DNA of 28,326 nt from Calycina herbarum (taxonomy: Eukaryota; Ascomycota; Leotiomycetes; Helotiales; Pezizellaceae). The stretch spans positions 1 through 28,326 of the forward strand of contig LLEY01000322.1 of NCBI GenBank assembly GCA_001414485.1, given 5' to 3'. Shown piece after piece: positions 11,630-22,220 of the stretch. Position 1 is the first letter of the stretch. Every line of letters starts with the position of its first letter. Under the pieces are notes generated by a model. It was not told where the DNA came from. It saw only the letters and a program-made list of their open reading frames with translations, and searched no databases. A program made the position numbers and the translations under genes.

Positions 11630-13606
11630 ATGGGGCGATCAGAATCATTAACTGCCACGGCTCTGGTATGTTTTTTTTTAACCTTTGATTTCTCTCCCCT
11701 CACTCTCTAGCGCCATATCTCACCCTCCATCCATATCAACATTGCTCAAAGACTACTTTCTTCCTCTGCTGGAGTTATTTTGATGGCCAAGGCAACGTAT
11801 ATGCTCCAATTGTCAAATTCATTCATTATATGAATAGCCCCACTTCATCCTACCTTCAGAAGCCAGCAGCATCATCACATTCTAACTGGCAACGCAGGGT
11901 CGAGGGCCATATGAATCCGAAGTAGTGCAAACTTTTACTTCTTCCAATGAGGCCTCGAGCCAACGACCAAGACAGCAATACAACGATCATGGCCGCCCAA
12001 GAAACCCAGAAACCAAACGAAGGGAACGTGAGCACGTGCGGGCTGCCAATGAAGTCATGCAGGTGACGGGTGTTGTAGAAGACTCCATCGCTGCCAGAGT
12101 TCAAGCAACCGAGATTCTCTTCAACAAGAACCGGGATACTTTAACTGGTATACGGGCTATGGAGTGGGGACGGGCCTTGATGGTGGGCGGAATCTGGGGT
12201 GTCCTCGGACTACGCCGAAGGATATTGGTAAGAGCATACCTCACCCTTTTGCAGTGTCAAAACCTCTTTCTCACAATCACAGCTTTACCAGGATTATTCT
12301 CACGCTGGATTGTTTCAAATTATTCGGCGTGAAACTAGTCAAAATGGTCTTCCAGGCGTGTTTGGATGTGGCCTACCAGCTGTAGTGGCTTACCATGTTG
12401 CCGACTGGATTGAATTCTTCGCAGAAACAATTGTTGATGCTATCTGGGAAGAGGAAGATGAGAATGGTGAAGCGGTGGAACTTTCATCAGGACAAGCAAA
12501 TTTGAAGGGGGGACTCAAAATTTTGTAAGTTGGCTCTTTGTGGGAGGGTCTTCTGAGTCTGCATATCCCCCTTGACTTTCCTCCTCTTTGGGATAGGCGA
12601 ATTATACCAGAATCCCCGCTAACAACTCCCAAGGTTCAATGTTGGCTTTGCCTATGCCAATTTGCATTTTCGCATGTTTGCCATCCTTCAACAGCTAAAC
12701 CTCATTCCCTACTATCAAATCCTACCAGTCGCCAAATCTTTCATTCCATTCTCTACTTATTCACCATTCCGGATTGTGTCTCAGCCAACTTCTGTTCTAG
12801 GCTGGGGAGGTGCCATATTTTGGGCGATGGCACCGATGCTTGCAATTCTATTCCACGGCAAAGTGAAGTACATTGCAGCACGTATCATGTACCAACATAT
12901 TTACACTCTGCTACCACGTCCAACAGGAGATAGTATGTTTTCTGGCTTGTCGATTGAGCCATCGGCTGAGTATGATACTCCAGATCAACATAACGATGAT
13001 AGATCAACAACCCAGGATGAGCAAACACTGCGAGCACTCGAAGGATTACCCTCGTTAGAACAAATGGAACCACGCTCGCGTCCTAACGATCGAGAATCTG
13101 ACTCGGGCCATGACGAAGATGGGGACATTCCACATGCAACTTTGATAAGCTTCGACGTTGAAGCGGCAGAGGCAGTCGAAAGTCCACTCGGCACTCACGG
13201 CACTCTCGGTACATGGTCTGCAGAATTGAGAAGTGCTAATGAGCCAAAAGAGTCGAATGAAACCAAGTATCGTATAACAGGACTCACGCTATTACCTGCG
13301 ATCATGGCGACGGAAGGATTGAGGGAGATTGTTGCTGGGATTATCGTTATGCCTTTTGAAGCTTTCATGGTCAGAGTTCTTGGGCGTGCGATTCGAGCAA
13401 GTTCAGGTTCAAGTGCGAAGGACATGTACCCTTCGTTGTGGATTTTCCCACTGGGTCTTGGAACGACCGGCGCTGGGAATATCGCAGCAGTGTTGATGCT
13501 TCAACTTACCATCACGGGTGTGGTATGGGCAGGATTTACAGTCGGTTCGCAGCGGTGGACCACGTGGAAGTATACGGAACCAGAGGAAAAGGAAAAGGAA
13601 GTTTAA
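11630..13606 (+). CDS. Uncharacterised multi-pass membrane protein, 523 aa
   Basis: Exons: 11630-11665, 11898-12227, 12292-12524, 12634-13606. Introns: 232 nt (CTAAC branch, CGCAG acceptor), 64 nt, and 109 nt (GTAAGT donor, GCTAAC branch, CCAAG acceptor). All junctions preserve one frame. Exon 1 encodes only 12 residues, and CCACCATGG supports the start. The polar, Arg/Gln-rich N-terminus leads into a GGIWGVLGLRRRIL segment and then an amphipathic region (GVFGCGLPAVVAYHVADW). Predicted hydrophobic segments lie near residues 255-273, 415-449 and 466-501. An acidic, Ser/Asp/Glu-rich, probably disordered stretch (about 289-400) separates the first from the last two. The C-terminus is charged (EPEEKEKEV). 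I recognise no named family and assign no function. Consistent splicing, the strong start and an intact frame make it a real gene. Confidence 0.85.
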
Positions 13607-14757
13607 AATATCAGCAGGTCGTTAGGCAAATATACCCACACTTTTCTCGGAGGTTTGTTTGCTCATGCCACGTTTATTGCTGATATGATATGGTTTCACT
13701 TGGCCCTGAGGTGCTCAGCACAACACCAATTTGGGGGGAAATGCCGGAGGATATCGGGTTCCTCAAGCACCAAGTCCCACTGAGTTATCGATGCATTGCT
13801 GGGAAGTCGATCTCAGAGTCTTTTCCAGAAGTTCCATAGAGAGGGAAAACTTACTCGTGAGGATCTCCAGAACGAAGATGTGCCGTCTTCCGGCCAACCA
13901 CGAGTCGGTACAAGACCATTTTTATGGGTCCTTGGCACAGGGGAGGCGCCGGAACCTTGTGGTACGTAAGTACAGACAGACCGCCATGGCGGAAGCTTGT
14001 TATGCTTGTGCGTGCTTGTCGACGTCTTTGATTGCTTGGCCGTCGTTGGTCTCTGGAAATCTCGACTAGTTCTCTCATGGCCAATCAGGGAATTCCCTGT
14101 ATATCCTCTTTTCGGTGACTTTGTGGGTCGTCGTCGCTCGGGAGCTCCACGGCTCTTCTAATTATGGACCCGACCCGGGATGTTTCCTGAGAAGAAAAAA
14201 AGTTGGATAACGGGCCAAATCCATATTTATGAACCACTGAATACGCTGGCGTACGCATTAAACCCACCCAAAGCATCCGAATCTCACCGAAGGAGGAGAA
14301 GGTCATGTCTCCCCAATGTCCCCATTTTCTCCAACGCGCATATTTTTCTGTTATCGTGGAGACCTGGAGACACCCTGGAGATGCGGACTTTCCCACACAA
14401 AACTTGAGCGTTGCAAAAGGGGTCCCCAGGGTCAGAGGAAAATGGAGTAAACGCACCCTCAAACACAACAAAAGTTTCTAGCTCCATACTCTCCCCATAT
14501 GTATCCAAATTTTAGAGCCAACCGCCTTGACGTACTCGTAAAACGTACATCCTAGCATTGATCCACCGGGACACAGAACAAATCTCAAGTGACAAGTCCC
14601 AAGAGACTGGCCATCATTCCCATGGGCTGATCATTTCCAAGGGAGAAAAAACCTTGATGCACTCGCGGGTATAAGTTCATCCTCTTGCCCCGCCCTCTTG
14701 GTTTTTTTTCTCCCGAGCTTTTTATTCTCTCTGTTACTCGGTGCTACACAAGATAAG
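13607..14757. other. Intergenic region between two plus-strand genes; promoter of the MFS transporter
   Basis: About 1.15 kb of non-degraded sequence carries the 3' flank of the membrane-protein gene and the promoter of the transporter. Open frames of up to about 128 codons on both strands lack recognisable domains or splice logic and look like chance. A STRE-like AGGGG is seen in AAAAGGGGTCCCC at about 14415-14427. Confidence 0.55.
14669..14675 (+). promoter_or_regulatory. Candidate TATA-like element of the MFS transporter gene
   Basis: GTATAAG lies about 85-90 bases upstream of the ATG at 14758, followed by a pyrimidine-rich tract (14690-14735) typical of transcription start regions in filamentous fungi. 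Position and composition fit a core promoter, but the motif is short. Confidence 0.35.
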
Positions 14758-16924
14758 ATGGCGGAACCAATCAAGACGGAAGTTGATGCTATCAGCTCAA
14801 CAGAGAACAGCCATGTTGAAGCAGCCTCTCCAGTTGCAACTCCTGCGTCAAAGAAAGTCACTCTCCATTCTGAGAAACAGGATGTTGGTGAGAAGGACAT
14901 TGGGCATGTCAAACCTAAGGGTCCGTCGCGAAACAATTCTGTGTACAGCAGCAGTGGACGCAAAGTCTCCGAATGGGAGGCACTTCAAATGGTTGCAGCT
15001 GGTGATTATGATACCATCAACAGAGAAATCGATGCAGTGGAGGCCGATTTGGTGGCCATGAACATTCAATCGACATGGTATAAACCACAACTCAAGCTCT
15101 CGGACCCTCGTTATTTCACATGGCTTCTTGTTGGTTAGTAGATCTTGTGTTTCTTACAGGTCTGCGGATGCTAATCATTTTTAGGCTTTGCTTCCATGGG
15201 AGGTTTACTCAGTGGTGTTGACCAGAGTTTGATTTCTGGTGCTAACCTTTTCATGCCTACTTGTAAGTTTTCTATTCAAGTCTGGGGTGTATAACTGAAA
15301 ACTGATACAACCAGCCCTTGGTCTCAACGCCAAACAAGTCAGTTTGGTAAGTTCTGCAGTTCCGCTCGGAGCTGTAGGTGGTGCTTTGATGCTCGGACCT
15401 CTCAATGAGGCTGTTGGTAGAAGAATGGCCATCATCGTATCTCTTGTTTTCTATACTATTGGTGCAGCACTTTGTGCTGGCGCCATGGAATTCGGAATGA
15501 TGGTTTCCGGTCGCATTATTCTTGGATTGGGTGTTGGTCTTGAAGGAGGAACTGTTCCAGTTTGTAAGTTTGATCTCCCGACCACAATCATCTCAATGGA
15601 GAATATACGCTAACAACTAATCCAGACGTCGCTGAATCCGTTTCTCGAAAATACCGTGGTAATCTCGTTTCCTTATACCAGTTCATGATCGCCCTCGGCG
15701 AAGTCCTTGGATATGTCATTGCTGCCATCTTCGTCAACGTCCAATCCGGCAGTTGGCGTTATATGCTCGGGTCCTCCCTTATATTCTCCACCATAATGTT
15801 TGTCGGAATCCTCTTCATGCCAGAATCTCCTCGGTTCCTCATGCACAAAGGACGAACCATTGAGGCATGGCACGTATGGAAGCAAATCCGTGGCACAGAC
15901 GAGGAGGGAAAAACCGAATTCTACATCATGAAGTGCTCTGTCGCTGAGGATTTCGCCGCCAAGGAGAATGGTGTCAACAAGAGATTTCCTTGGATGGATT
16001 TCTTCACCGTTCCAAGAGCCAGGAGAGCTATCATTTATGCCAACGTTATGGTTTTCTTGGGTCAATTCACGGGTATCAATGCTATCCAGTATTACATGGC
16101 TACTCTTATCAAACAAGTTGGTTTCGATGATAAGCAAGCTGTTTTCATGTCTCTTGTTGGTGGTGGATCACTTCTACTCGGGACGATTCCTGCTGGTACG
16201 TTTGATTCTTCCTTCCCTCGAATCTTCAAAAGCTAAATATTCACAGTCTTCTACATGGAAAAATTCGGTCGTCGTTTCTGGGCTTGCGCCATGTTACCAG
16301 CTCTCTTCTTCGGTCTCGTAATCATCGGTGCCTCCTACACCATCCCTCTCTCCAACAAAGCCGGCTCCCAAGGAATGTACTTTGCCGGTCTTGTCATCTA
16401 CGAGGGTTTCTTCGGAAGTTACGCATGCTTGACTTGGGTTATTCCTTCTGAGGTCTACCCTACTTACCTCCGATCTTACGGGATGGAGACTAGTGATGTG
16501 ACTCTGTTCTTGTGTTCTTTCTTGGTCACCTACTTCTTCACCCAGATGCAGAATGCTATGTCCCAGATTGGTCTCACTTTAGGTTTCTATGGTGGTATTG
16601 CTGTTGTGTAAGTTCCCTCCTTCCCTTTTCCCACACGAAAAATGAAATACTAATCACGACTGCAGTGGATGGTTCTACCAAATCGCCTTCATGCCCGAAA
16701 CCAAGAACAAGACTCTCGAGGAGATCGACATCATCTTCAGTCAACCTACTAGTCAACTCGTTGCTGAGAACTTGAGAAGTGCCAAGGCTACCACCATTGA
16801 TTTCTTCTGTTTGAGATGGGGTAAGGTCTTTTCTCCCGTCTCGGAGAGTGATGTTTTCAGAAAGGAGAACGGTCATAAGACTGATAATGAGGGGGATGCT
16901 AAGCACGAGGAGTTGTTACAGTAG
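14758..16924 (+). CDS. MFS sugar porter (myo-inositol/hexose transporter-like), 630 aa
   Basis: Exons: 14758-15133, 15185-15262, 15315-15563, 15626-16195, 16247-16607, 16666-16924. Five introns of 51-62 nt have GTAAGT/GTTAGT/GTACGT donors and CTAAC/CTAAT-type branch points. The spliced product is an integral membrane transporter with 12 expected helices. Sugar-porter signatures appear in order: NEAVGRR (loop 2-3), GRIILGLGVGLEGGTVPVYV (TM4), PESPRFL (end of TM6), GQFTGINAIQYY (TM7), EKFGRR (loop 8-9) and MPETKNKTLEEID (after TM12). A cytosolic N-terminus of about 120 residues contains Ser-rich RNNSVYSSSGRKVS, a possible phosphorylation region. The substrate cannot be read from sequence; the family includes hexose, polyol and inositol proton symporters. 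An in-frame upstream Met (14698) is less likely to be the start, because it adds a hydrophobic leader that overlaps the promoter pyrimidine tract. Confidence 0.92.
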
Positions 16925-17399
16925 AGATCTGTGATACAATGATGTCTTAAAAAGAGATCAAGCTAGAAGAGATGTTGTATTTATAAGAGGTAGCTGGTTG
17001 ACTTGTATGAAGATACCCTTATGTGTTTGTAGAGAGAGAGGATTTGAGAATATAAATATGCGATGTCCTCTGTATAGTTTCTGCTATTCGGGAGTCAATG
17101 ATTTTGATATATGCCTAGTCGGAGTTAGAGTTTATACCACCACCTACTCTTAATCGCCTGCTCGCCGCTCTAGAAAAAACGTTCTATTTTATTCCACTCT
17201 CCGGCTGTTTTCACCTCGACACTTCGACAACGACACCACTCAATTGACAGGACTCTGTCGATATCGTTGCATTGGAACTACTATCGCCATCGCATCGCAT
17301 TCATCGGGCATCGGCCCGTCGATCGCCATCGCTTTCCACACTCTACAGGTACGGATGAATCGTCGGATTTTAGTATACTCAGGCCACTCTACTAAAAAT
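16925..17399. other. 3' flank of the transporter gene and orphan 5'-flank-like sequence
   Basis: The first 150 bases fit a 3' UTR (AT-rich, with AATATAAATA near 17048). From about 17140 to 17360 the sequence is not RIP-degraded and is rich in TCGACA/CATCGC motifs, like the promoter or 5' UTR of a fungal gene. It ends in CTACAGGTACGGATGAATCG and then meets AT-rich repeat DNA at about 17390. No coding body follows, so the gene, if there was one, is missing. Confidence 0.45.
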
Positions 17400-17787
17400 C
17401 ACTTTTTAGACTAATATCTTATTATTTAACCGTCTCTATCTATATACTTATATATCCTCTTAGTATACTACTTATATATATTCTAGATCTTCTTTATATC
17501 TAAGTATTATTTTATAAGTAAATAAACTTATAAGTTATAGCTATCTACGTAACTAGGACGCTAGCATCACGATAGTAAGTATAAATAGTTATACTTCGTA
17601 TACCTAGAATAGTAATAGAGAATATATTATATATATATATAATAATATAGATTTATAACTAAGTTATACTAATACTAATTAGTATTATACGTAGATTAGA
17701 TTACTTAGTTATAAGATTACTTATACTTACTATAGTTAAGTGTCTTTAGCTAACTAAGCGTTAAAAGTAGTATCTATTATATATAGT
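17400..17787. repeat. AT-rich RIP-degraded DNA, family not identified
   Basis: Almost every CpA is depleted, and TA-rich words dominate. No ORF or recognisable domain is visible in any frame. It is probably an older repeat that later received the solo LTR. Confidence 0.5.
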
Positions 17788-18349
17788 AACTTTATAATAA
17801 TATATAAATAAATAGTATAAATATAAGGGATTAAGTGTAATTAATATCTAAAGAAAATACTTTATTATAAACAATTTATATATTAGTATCTAGTATACTT
17901 AGACATACGTGCTTAAGTATATATAGACCTAAAAGTTAAGCTTAGTCAGAATACCACGTGACCTCGCGGTTCTGATATGTCTAGAGCACTCTAGAGCAAC
18001 GTGTTAAGTTTTGTATATTAATTACATATACTTCCGTATACGTATTCCGTTTACAGAAGTGGCGTTTTATAGCGTATTCCGTATACGTATATACAAAGAG
18101 TCCTTTATACACCGCATACGTATTCCGAATGTGTATATACAAAGAGGCCTTTGTACACTGTATACGTATTCCGCATACGTATATATAAAAGAGTCCTTTG
18201 TATACATGTGTATATAACTAGGTCCTAGGACGTCTACCCAGGACACATACACACACATATACATATACACATATACACATACATATACATATAATTTATA
18301 CCCTTGACTTCTGCCTTCTGCTCTCTTACGTGACCATTTTAACAAACTT
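17788..18349 (+). repeat. Solo Copia LTR with 5-bp target duplication (long variant)
   Basis: The LTR is 17793-18344 (552 bp), flanked by AACTT at 17788-17792 and AACTT at 18345-18349. No primer site or internal sequence follows, so it is a solo LTR left by recombination between the two LTRs of a former plus-strand element. It carries about 85 extra bases near its 5' end compared with the LTRs at 3574, 25193 and 27015, and three minisatellite units. The Tyr/Ile-rich open frames in it are translation of the repeat and not genes. Confidence 0.92.
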
Positions 18350-18797
18350 ACTACTACGTATAATCTTCTAATACGCTATATTAGAATTATATAAGTATAT
18401 AAACCTAGGATTTATATAACGTATAACTTTTAAGTCGATTTACTTCGTATTTACCTATAAACTTGAATTACTTACTACTTTAACTCCTTTGTATTAACTT
18501 ATAAACTAAGTTATATAGGTTTACTTATATTTACTTATAACTTAAGTTATCTATATCTTGATTTACTAAAAAGAAGTAGAAGAAATCTAGTTATCTATAC
18601 TCTCTTAAATCTTTAAGAAAGTTAACTATAACCTACTATTTAAGCTATCTAACCTTTTATACTAGGACTCTAATAAGTGTCTAAGAAAGTTCTAGGATTA
18701 TTAGACCTTTTCTATGTTTATTAAATTTATACTAGTATTAACACCTAAGAGTAATAATAAAACTATAGTAACTAAGAGAAGAGGAACCTAGATAAAC
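18350..18797. repeat. AT-rich degraded DNA between two solo LTRs
   Basis: No gene or domain is recognisable. The segment has the same TA-rich, CpA-poor composition as other RIP-affected blocks. It is not Copia internal sequence: neither a primer site nor gag follows the LTR on the left. Confidence 0.45.
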
Positions 18798-19443
18798 TGT
18801 AGAAATGGTCACGTAAGAGAGACAAAAGATAGAAGACAAGGATATATATTATATATATATATATGTGTATATATGTGTGTATATATCTGTAAGTATATAT
18901 CCTAGGTAGACGTCCTAGGATCTAGTTATATATATATGTGTATAAAGGACTCTTTTATATATACGTATACGGAATACGTATATAGTATACAAAGGCCTCT
19001 TTGTATATACGTATACGGAATACGTATACGGTGTATAAAGGACTCTTTATATATACGTATTCGGAATACGTATACGGTGTACAAAGGACTCTTCATATAT
19101 ACGTATTTAGAATACGTATACGGTATATAAAGGACTCTTTGTATATACGTATACGGAATACGCTATAAAACGCCACTTCTGTAAACGGAATACGTATACG
19201 GAAGTATATATAATTAATATACAAAACTTAACACGTTGCTCTAGAGTGCTCTAGACACATTAGAACCGCGAGGTCACGTGGTATTCTGACTAGGCTTGAC
19301 TTTTGAGTCTATATATACTTAAGCACGTATGTCTAAGTATACTAGATACTAATATATAAATTATTTATAATAAAGTATTTTCTTTAGATATTAATTTACA
19401 CTTAATCTCTTATATTTATACTATTTATTTATATATTATTATA
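18798..19443 (-). repeat. Solo Copia LTR, inverted, long variant with 5 minisatellite units
   Basis: The plus strand starts TGTAGAAATGG and ends with the reverse complement of the long-variant LTR start. The sequence is about 646 bp. Five units of about 46 bp are visible, against three in the copy at 17793. The flanking pentamers TAAAC (left) and TAATC (right) match at four of five positions, a possible eroded target duplication. There is no adjacent internal sequence, so it is probably a solo LTR. Confidence 0.85.
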
Positions 19444-19479
19444 TAATCTACTCGACCGGGTAATCTACTCGACTAGGAA
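19444..19479. repeat. Short tandem direct repeat
   Basis: TAATCTACTCGACCGGG is followed directly by TAATCTACTCGACTAGG, two copies of a 17-bp unit that differ at two positions. It lies just outside the inverted LTR. No function is apparent. Confidence 0.6.
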
Positions 19480-19529
19480 ATACGTTATATAAAATAGTAC
19501 TACTATAAAATTTAAGAATAAGAAAGGTA

Positions 19530-19599
19530 TAACGTGATCTATCACCGAGCTGCGCACATCACCGAGCTGCGCACATCACCGAGCTGCGCACTTTTACCG
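19530..19599 (+). repeat. Left terminal inverted repeat of the pogo element with three iterons
   Basis: An outer 11-bp arm (19530-19540) is followed by three identical 17-bp units at 19541-19557, 19558-19574 and 19575-19591, then TTTTACCG. The units are likely transposase-binding sites, by analogy with subterminal repeats of other transposons. Confidence 0.9.
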
Positions 19600-19643
19600 A
19601 ATTTACTACCCTACTACTTTAACACGCGTTTTCTTCTTCTACA

Positions 19644-20579
19644 ATGCAAGTCCAAACTTAAGAAGCACGAATTATATTAGCTATTAAAGCTATTCGAACA
19701 TCTAAACGAAAATTAAGCCGTAGAAACGCTGTAAAAATCTATAAAGTTCCTAAATCTACTCTTCGTCTTAGAATGAACGGCCGACCTTCTTACAGCGATG
19801 CTAAACCTAATTGTTTAAAGCTGACGAAATTAGAGGAGGAAACAATTATTCGACATATATTCGATTAAGATTCTAGAGGGTTTTCGCCTCGGCTAGTTAA
19901 TGTAGAAGATATGGCGAATTACCTCCTCGAGGCGCGCGGAGCAAAACGCGTCGGAAAGCGCTAGGTAGAACGATTCGTAGTTCGACGACCAGAGCTAAAG
20001 ACGCGTTTTAATCGCGTTTACGACTTTTAAAGAGCCTTATACGAAGATCCTAAGTTAATTGGCGCGTGGTTTCGACTAGTAGAGAATATGCGGGCAAAAT
20101 ATGGTATAGTAGATAGCGATTTCTATAACTTCGACGAGACCGGCTTTATAATAGGTTAAATCTGTCTTGGAATGGTTGTTACTCGTGCTGATCGACGTGG
20201 CAAGAGTAAGGCAGTTCAACTAGGCAATCGAGAATAGGCGATAGTAAGGTATAGAGCGTTTAGCTTATGAATTAACTCTTGTTAATGCTGAGCTACGTAC
20301 ACTTCGAGCGGTAAATAAGGCAATTTCTAAGCGTCGCAGAGCTAAAAAGAATCGTATCTGTTAAGGAGGTGTACTTACTATAGAAGATGTATACGATATT
20401 ATAGCTTAAGACGAAGTAAATAAGCAGATACGACGTAACAAGCGCTTTGGAAGGGTAAATCGTGAGGAAGGGATTTCGACTGCGTAACGTTGTAGTACTT
20501 GTGGAAAGACTGGTTATAATACGCGAACTTGTTAAGAACTTGTAGATATATCTAGCTTATTAGAATCCGAAGAGTAATA
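19644..20579 (+). pseudogene. pogo/Fot1 transposase, internally deleted and RIP-mutated
   Basis: From ATG at 19644 the reading gives a pogo-type helix-turn-helix N-terminus (ILAIKAIRTSKRKLSRRNAV), a CENP-B-like second DNA-binding region, and the first catalytic Asp in FDETGF (20128-20148). Stops occur where Gln or Trp is expected. At about 20246 the reading jumps to the C-terminal region: the segments with the second and third catalytic Asp, present in the copy at 20927-22220, are absent. The tail contains CSTCGKTGYNTRTC (20491-20532), a CX2CX4HX4C knuckle whose His has become Tyr. Such a knuckle at the C-terminus is a feature of fungal pogo transposases. It is not functional. Confidence 0.85.
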
Positions 20580-20630
20580 AGTTTTATCTATTGTTGTAGT
20601 TGATTTATTATATTTTAAAGTAGTAGAAGT

Positions 20631-20683
20631 CGGTAAAAGTGCGCAGCTCGGTGATGTGCGTAGCTCGGTGATAGATCACGTTA
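20631..20683 (-). repeat. Right terminal inverted repeat of the pogo element with two iterons
   Basis: Reading inward on the minus strand: an 11-bp arm (20683-20673), two 17-bp units (20672-20656 and 20655-20639), then the same TTTTACCG as on the left (20638-20631). The outer unit carries one C-to-T change on the plus strand (GTGCGTAG for GTGCGCAG) in a CpA context. One iteron fewer is present than at the left end. Confidence 0.9.
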
Positions 20684-20926
20684 TAGGATTTTAAATATCT
20701 TAACTTCTATATTAAGATTAAGAATCTATTTAATAATTATAATAAATTAATAGAGAAAACTATTTATAGAATATTTTCTATTAGTTAATAGTATATATAT
20801 ATATATATTAGCTATAAGAATATATATAACGTAGTATACTAGAACCTCGGATACTTTAGAACCTTAAACACTTTTCCTTACTCTACTACCTTCTAATCTT
20901 AATATATAAATTCTTAATAATTAGTA

Positions 20927-22220
20927 ATAGAAACCTAATCCTAAGAAGTACGAATTATCTTAGCTATCGAAGCTATTCGAATAATAAAAAAGCTTAGTAG
21001 TCGTACTACTACTAAGATATATAAAGTATCTAAATCTACGCTTTCTAATAGAATAAGCGGCTATATAACTCTTAGTAAACGTCGACTAGTAAGTTATAAG
21101 TTAACTAAACTAGAGAAGAAAGTAATTATTTAATATATATTTAATCTAGATATAAGAGGATTTAGGCCTCGGTTAGCTAGTATAGAAGATATAGCAAATT
21201 ATATACTAGAGTTATATAGAGGACAACGCGTCGGAAAGAACTAGGCTTAACGCTTTATATAACGACGTCTAAAGTTAAAGACGCGTTTTAATCGTGTTTA
21301 CGACTTTCAAAGAGCCTTATACGAAGATCTCAAGCTTATTAGAGCATAGTTCTAGCTAGTAGAGAATATACGAGCGAAATATAGTATTTAAGACTACGAC
21401 TTTTAGAACTTTAATAAGACTGGCTTTATAAAAGATATAATTAGCTCTACTATAGTTGTTATACGCGCGGATCGCCGTAGTAGAGGTAAAGCTGTTTAAC
21501 TTAGTAATTAAGAATAGGTTATAGTAATTATATATATTAATAGAGAGAGTTCGAGTATACTACTATTTTTAGTAGTTGAAGTAAAAAACCACCTTACTAG
21601 TTAGTATACTAAGGGCGGCCTACTATATAATTAGGTTATAAAGCCGATAAGTAATAGATAGACTAATAATAAGACAGGTTTTAAATAGCTAGAATACTTT
21701 AATAAATATACTCGCGGTCGCGTATATAAGCTATATTAAATATTAGTACTAGATAGATACGAAAGCTACGAATTAGCTGTATTTCAAGAGTATTATAAAG
21801 CTAATAATATAATTCTTCTCTGTCTACCTCCTTATTTATTTTATTTAACCTAGCTACTCGATATTAGATATTTTAATACTCTTAAATATATATATAGACG
21901 TTAAATTAAGACCTTTATCAAAGCTTATATAAATTATATTACTAAGGTCGAATTCTTTATAGCCTTTTATATAGCTTATAATTAGTTAATTATAACCTAA
22001 AACGCTAAAGCCGGGTTCTATAGAGCTGGTCTAGTAACTCTAGATTCTTAGGCTATAATCTCTAAGCTAGATATTAAGTTATAGATATAACGAAACTTAA
22101 ACGAACTAAACAAAGATAACTAAGTCTCGAAGGTTAGTATATAGATAAGAAGTACATATATACTAAGTTGTTTACTTAGAAGTAAACTCGTTACTTATAT
22201 TAAAGATGTTAAATAAGATA
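20927..22220 (+). pseudogene. pogo/Fot1 transposase, longer copy, heavily RIP-mutated
   Basis: This copy is collinear with the deleted copy at 19644 but more strongly degraded, with very many TAG/TAA codons. The three catalytic regions can be followed. NFNKTGF (about 21406-21426) has Asn and Lys where the shorter copy has Asp and Glu. LDRYESY (about 21744-21764) stands where LDGHESH is usual, and LLDIRYFN lies at about 21857-21877. The region therefore supplies the segment missing from the neighbour. Inverted repeats are no longer recognisable at its ends. The right end runs into the Gypsy LTR region. Confidence 0.8.

Larger units (their letters stand above)
19528..20685 (+). mobile_element. 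pogo/Fot1-type DNA transposon, internally deleted, with TA target duplication
   Basis: The element spans 19530-20683 (1,154 bp) between TA dinucleotides at 19528-19529 and 20684-20685. Terminal inverted repeats begin TAACGTGATCT and continue into 17-bp iterons (ATCACCGAGCTGCGCAC). Inside is a transposase cut down to its DNA-binding N-terminus, the first catalytic motif and a C-terminal zinc knuckle. The middle of the catalytic domain is missing. Tc1/mariner superfamily elements of the pogo group duplicate TA on insertion, and full Fot1-like elements are usually near 1.8-2 kb. It could only move if a transposase were supplied in trans. Confidence 0.9.

Noticed and set aside
14085..14471. 128-codon minus-strand open frame between the membrane-protein gene and the transporter
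   Set aside because: It has no recognisable domain, no splice partners, and overlaps the transporter promoter region; open frames of similar length occur here on both strands.
17793..19443. The inverted LTR pair as the ends of a single foldback or MITE-like element
   Set aside because: The left LTR has its own perfect 5-bp duplication immediately on both sides (AACTT), so it is an independent solo LTR.
19444..19479. Two-copy 17-bp repeat as a small CRISPR or iteron array
   Set aside because: Only two direct copies with no spacers, in a eukaryotic repeat block; it is a short tandem duplication.
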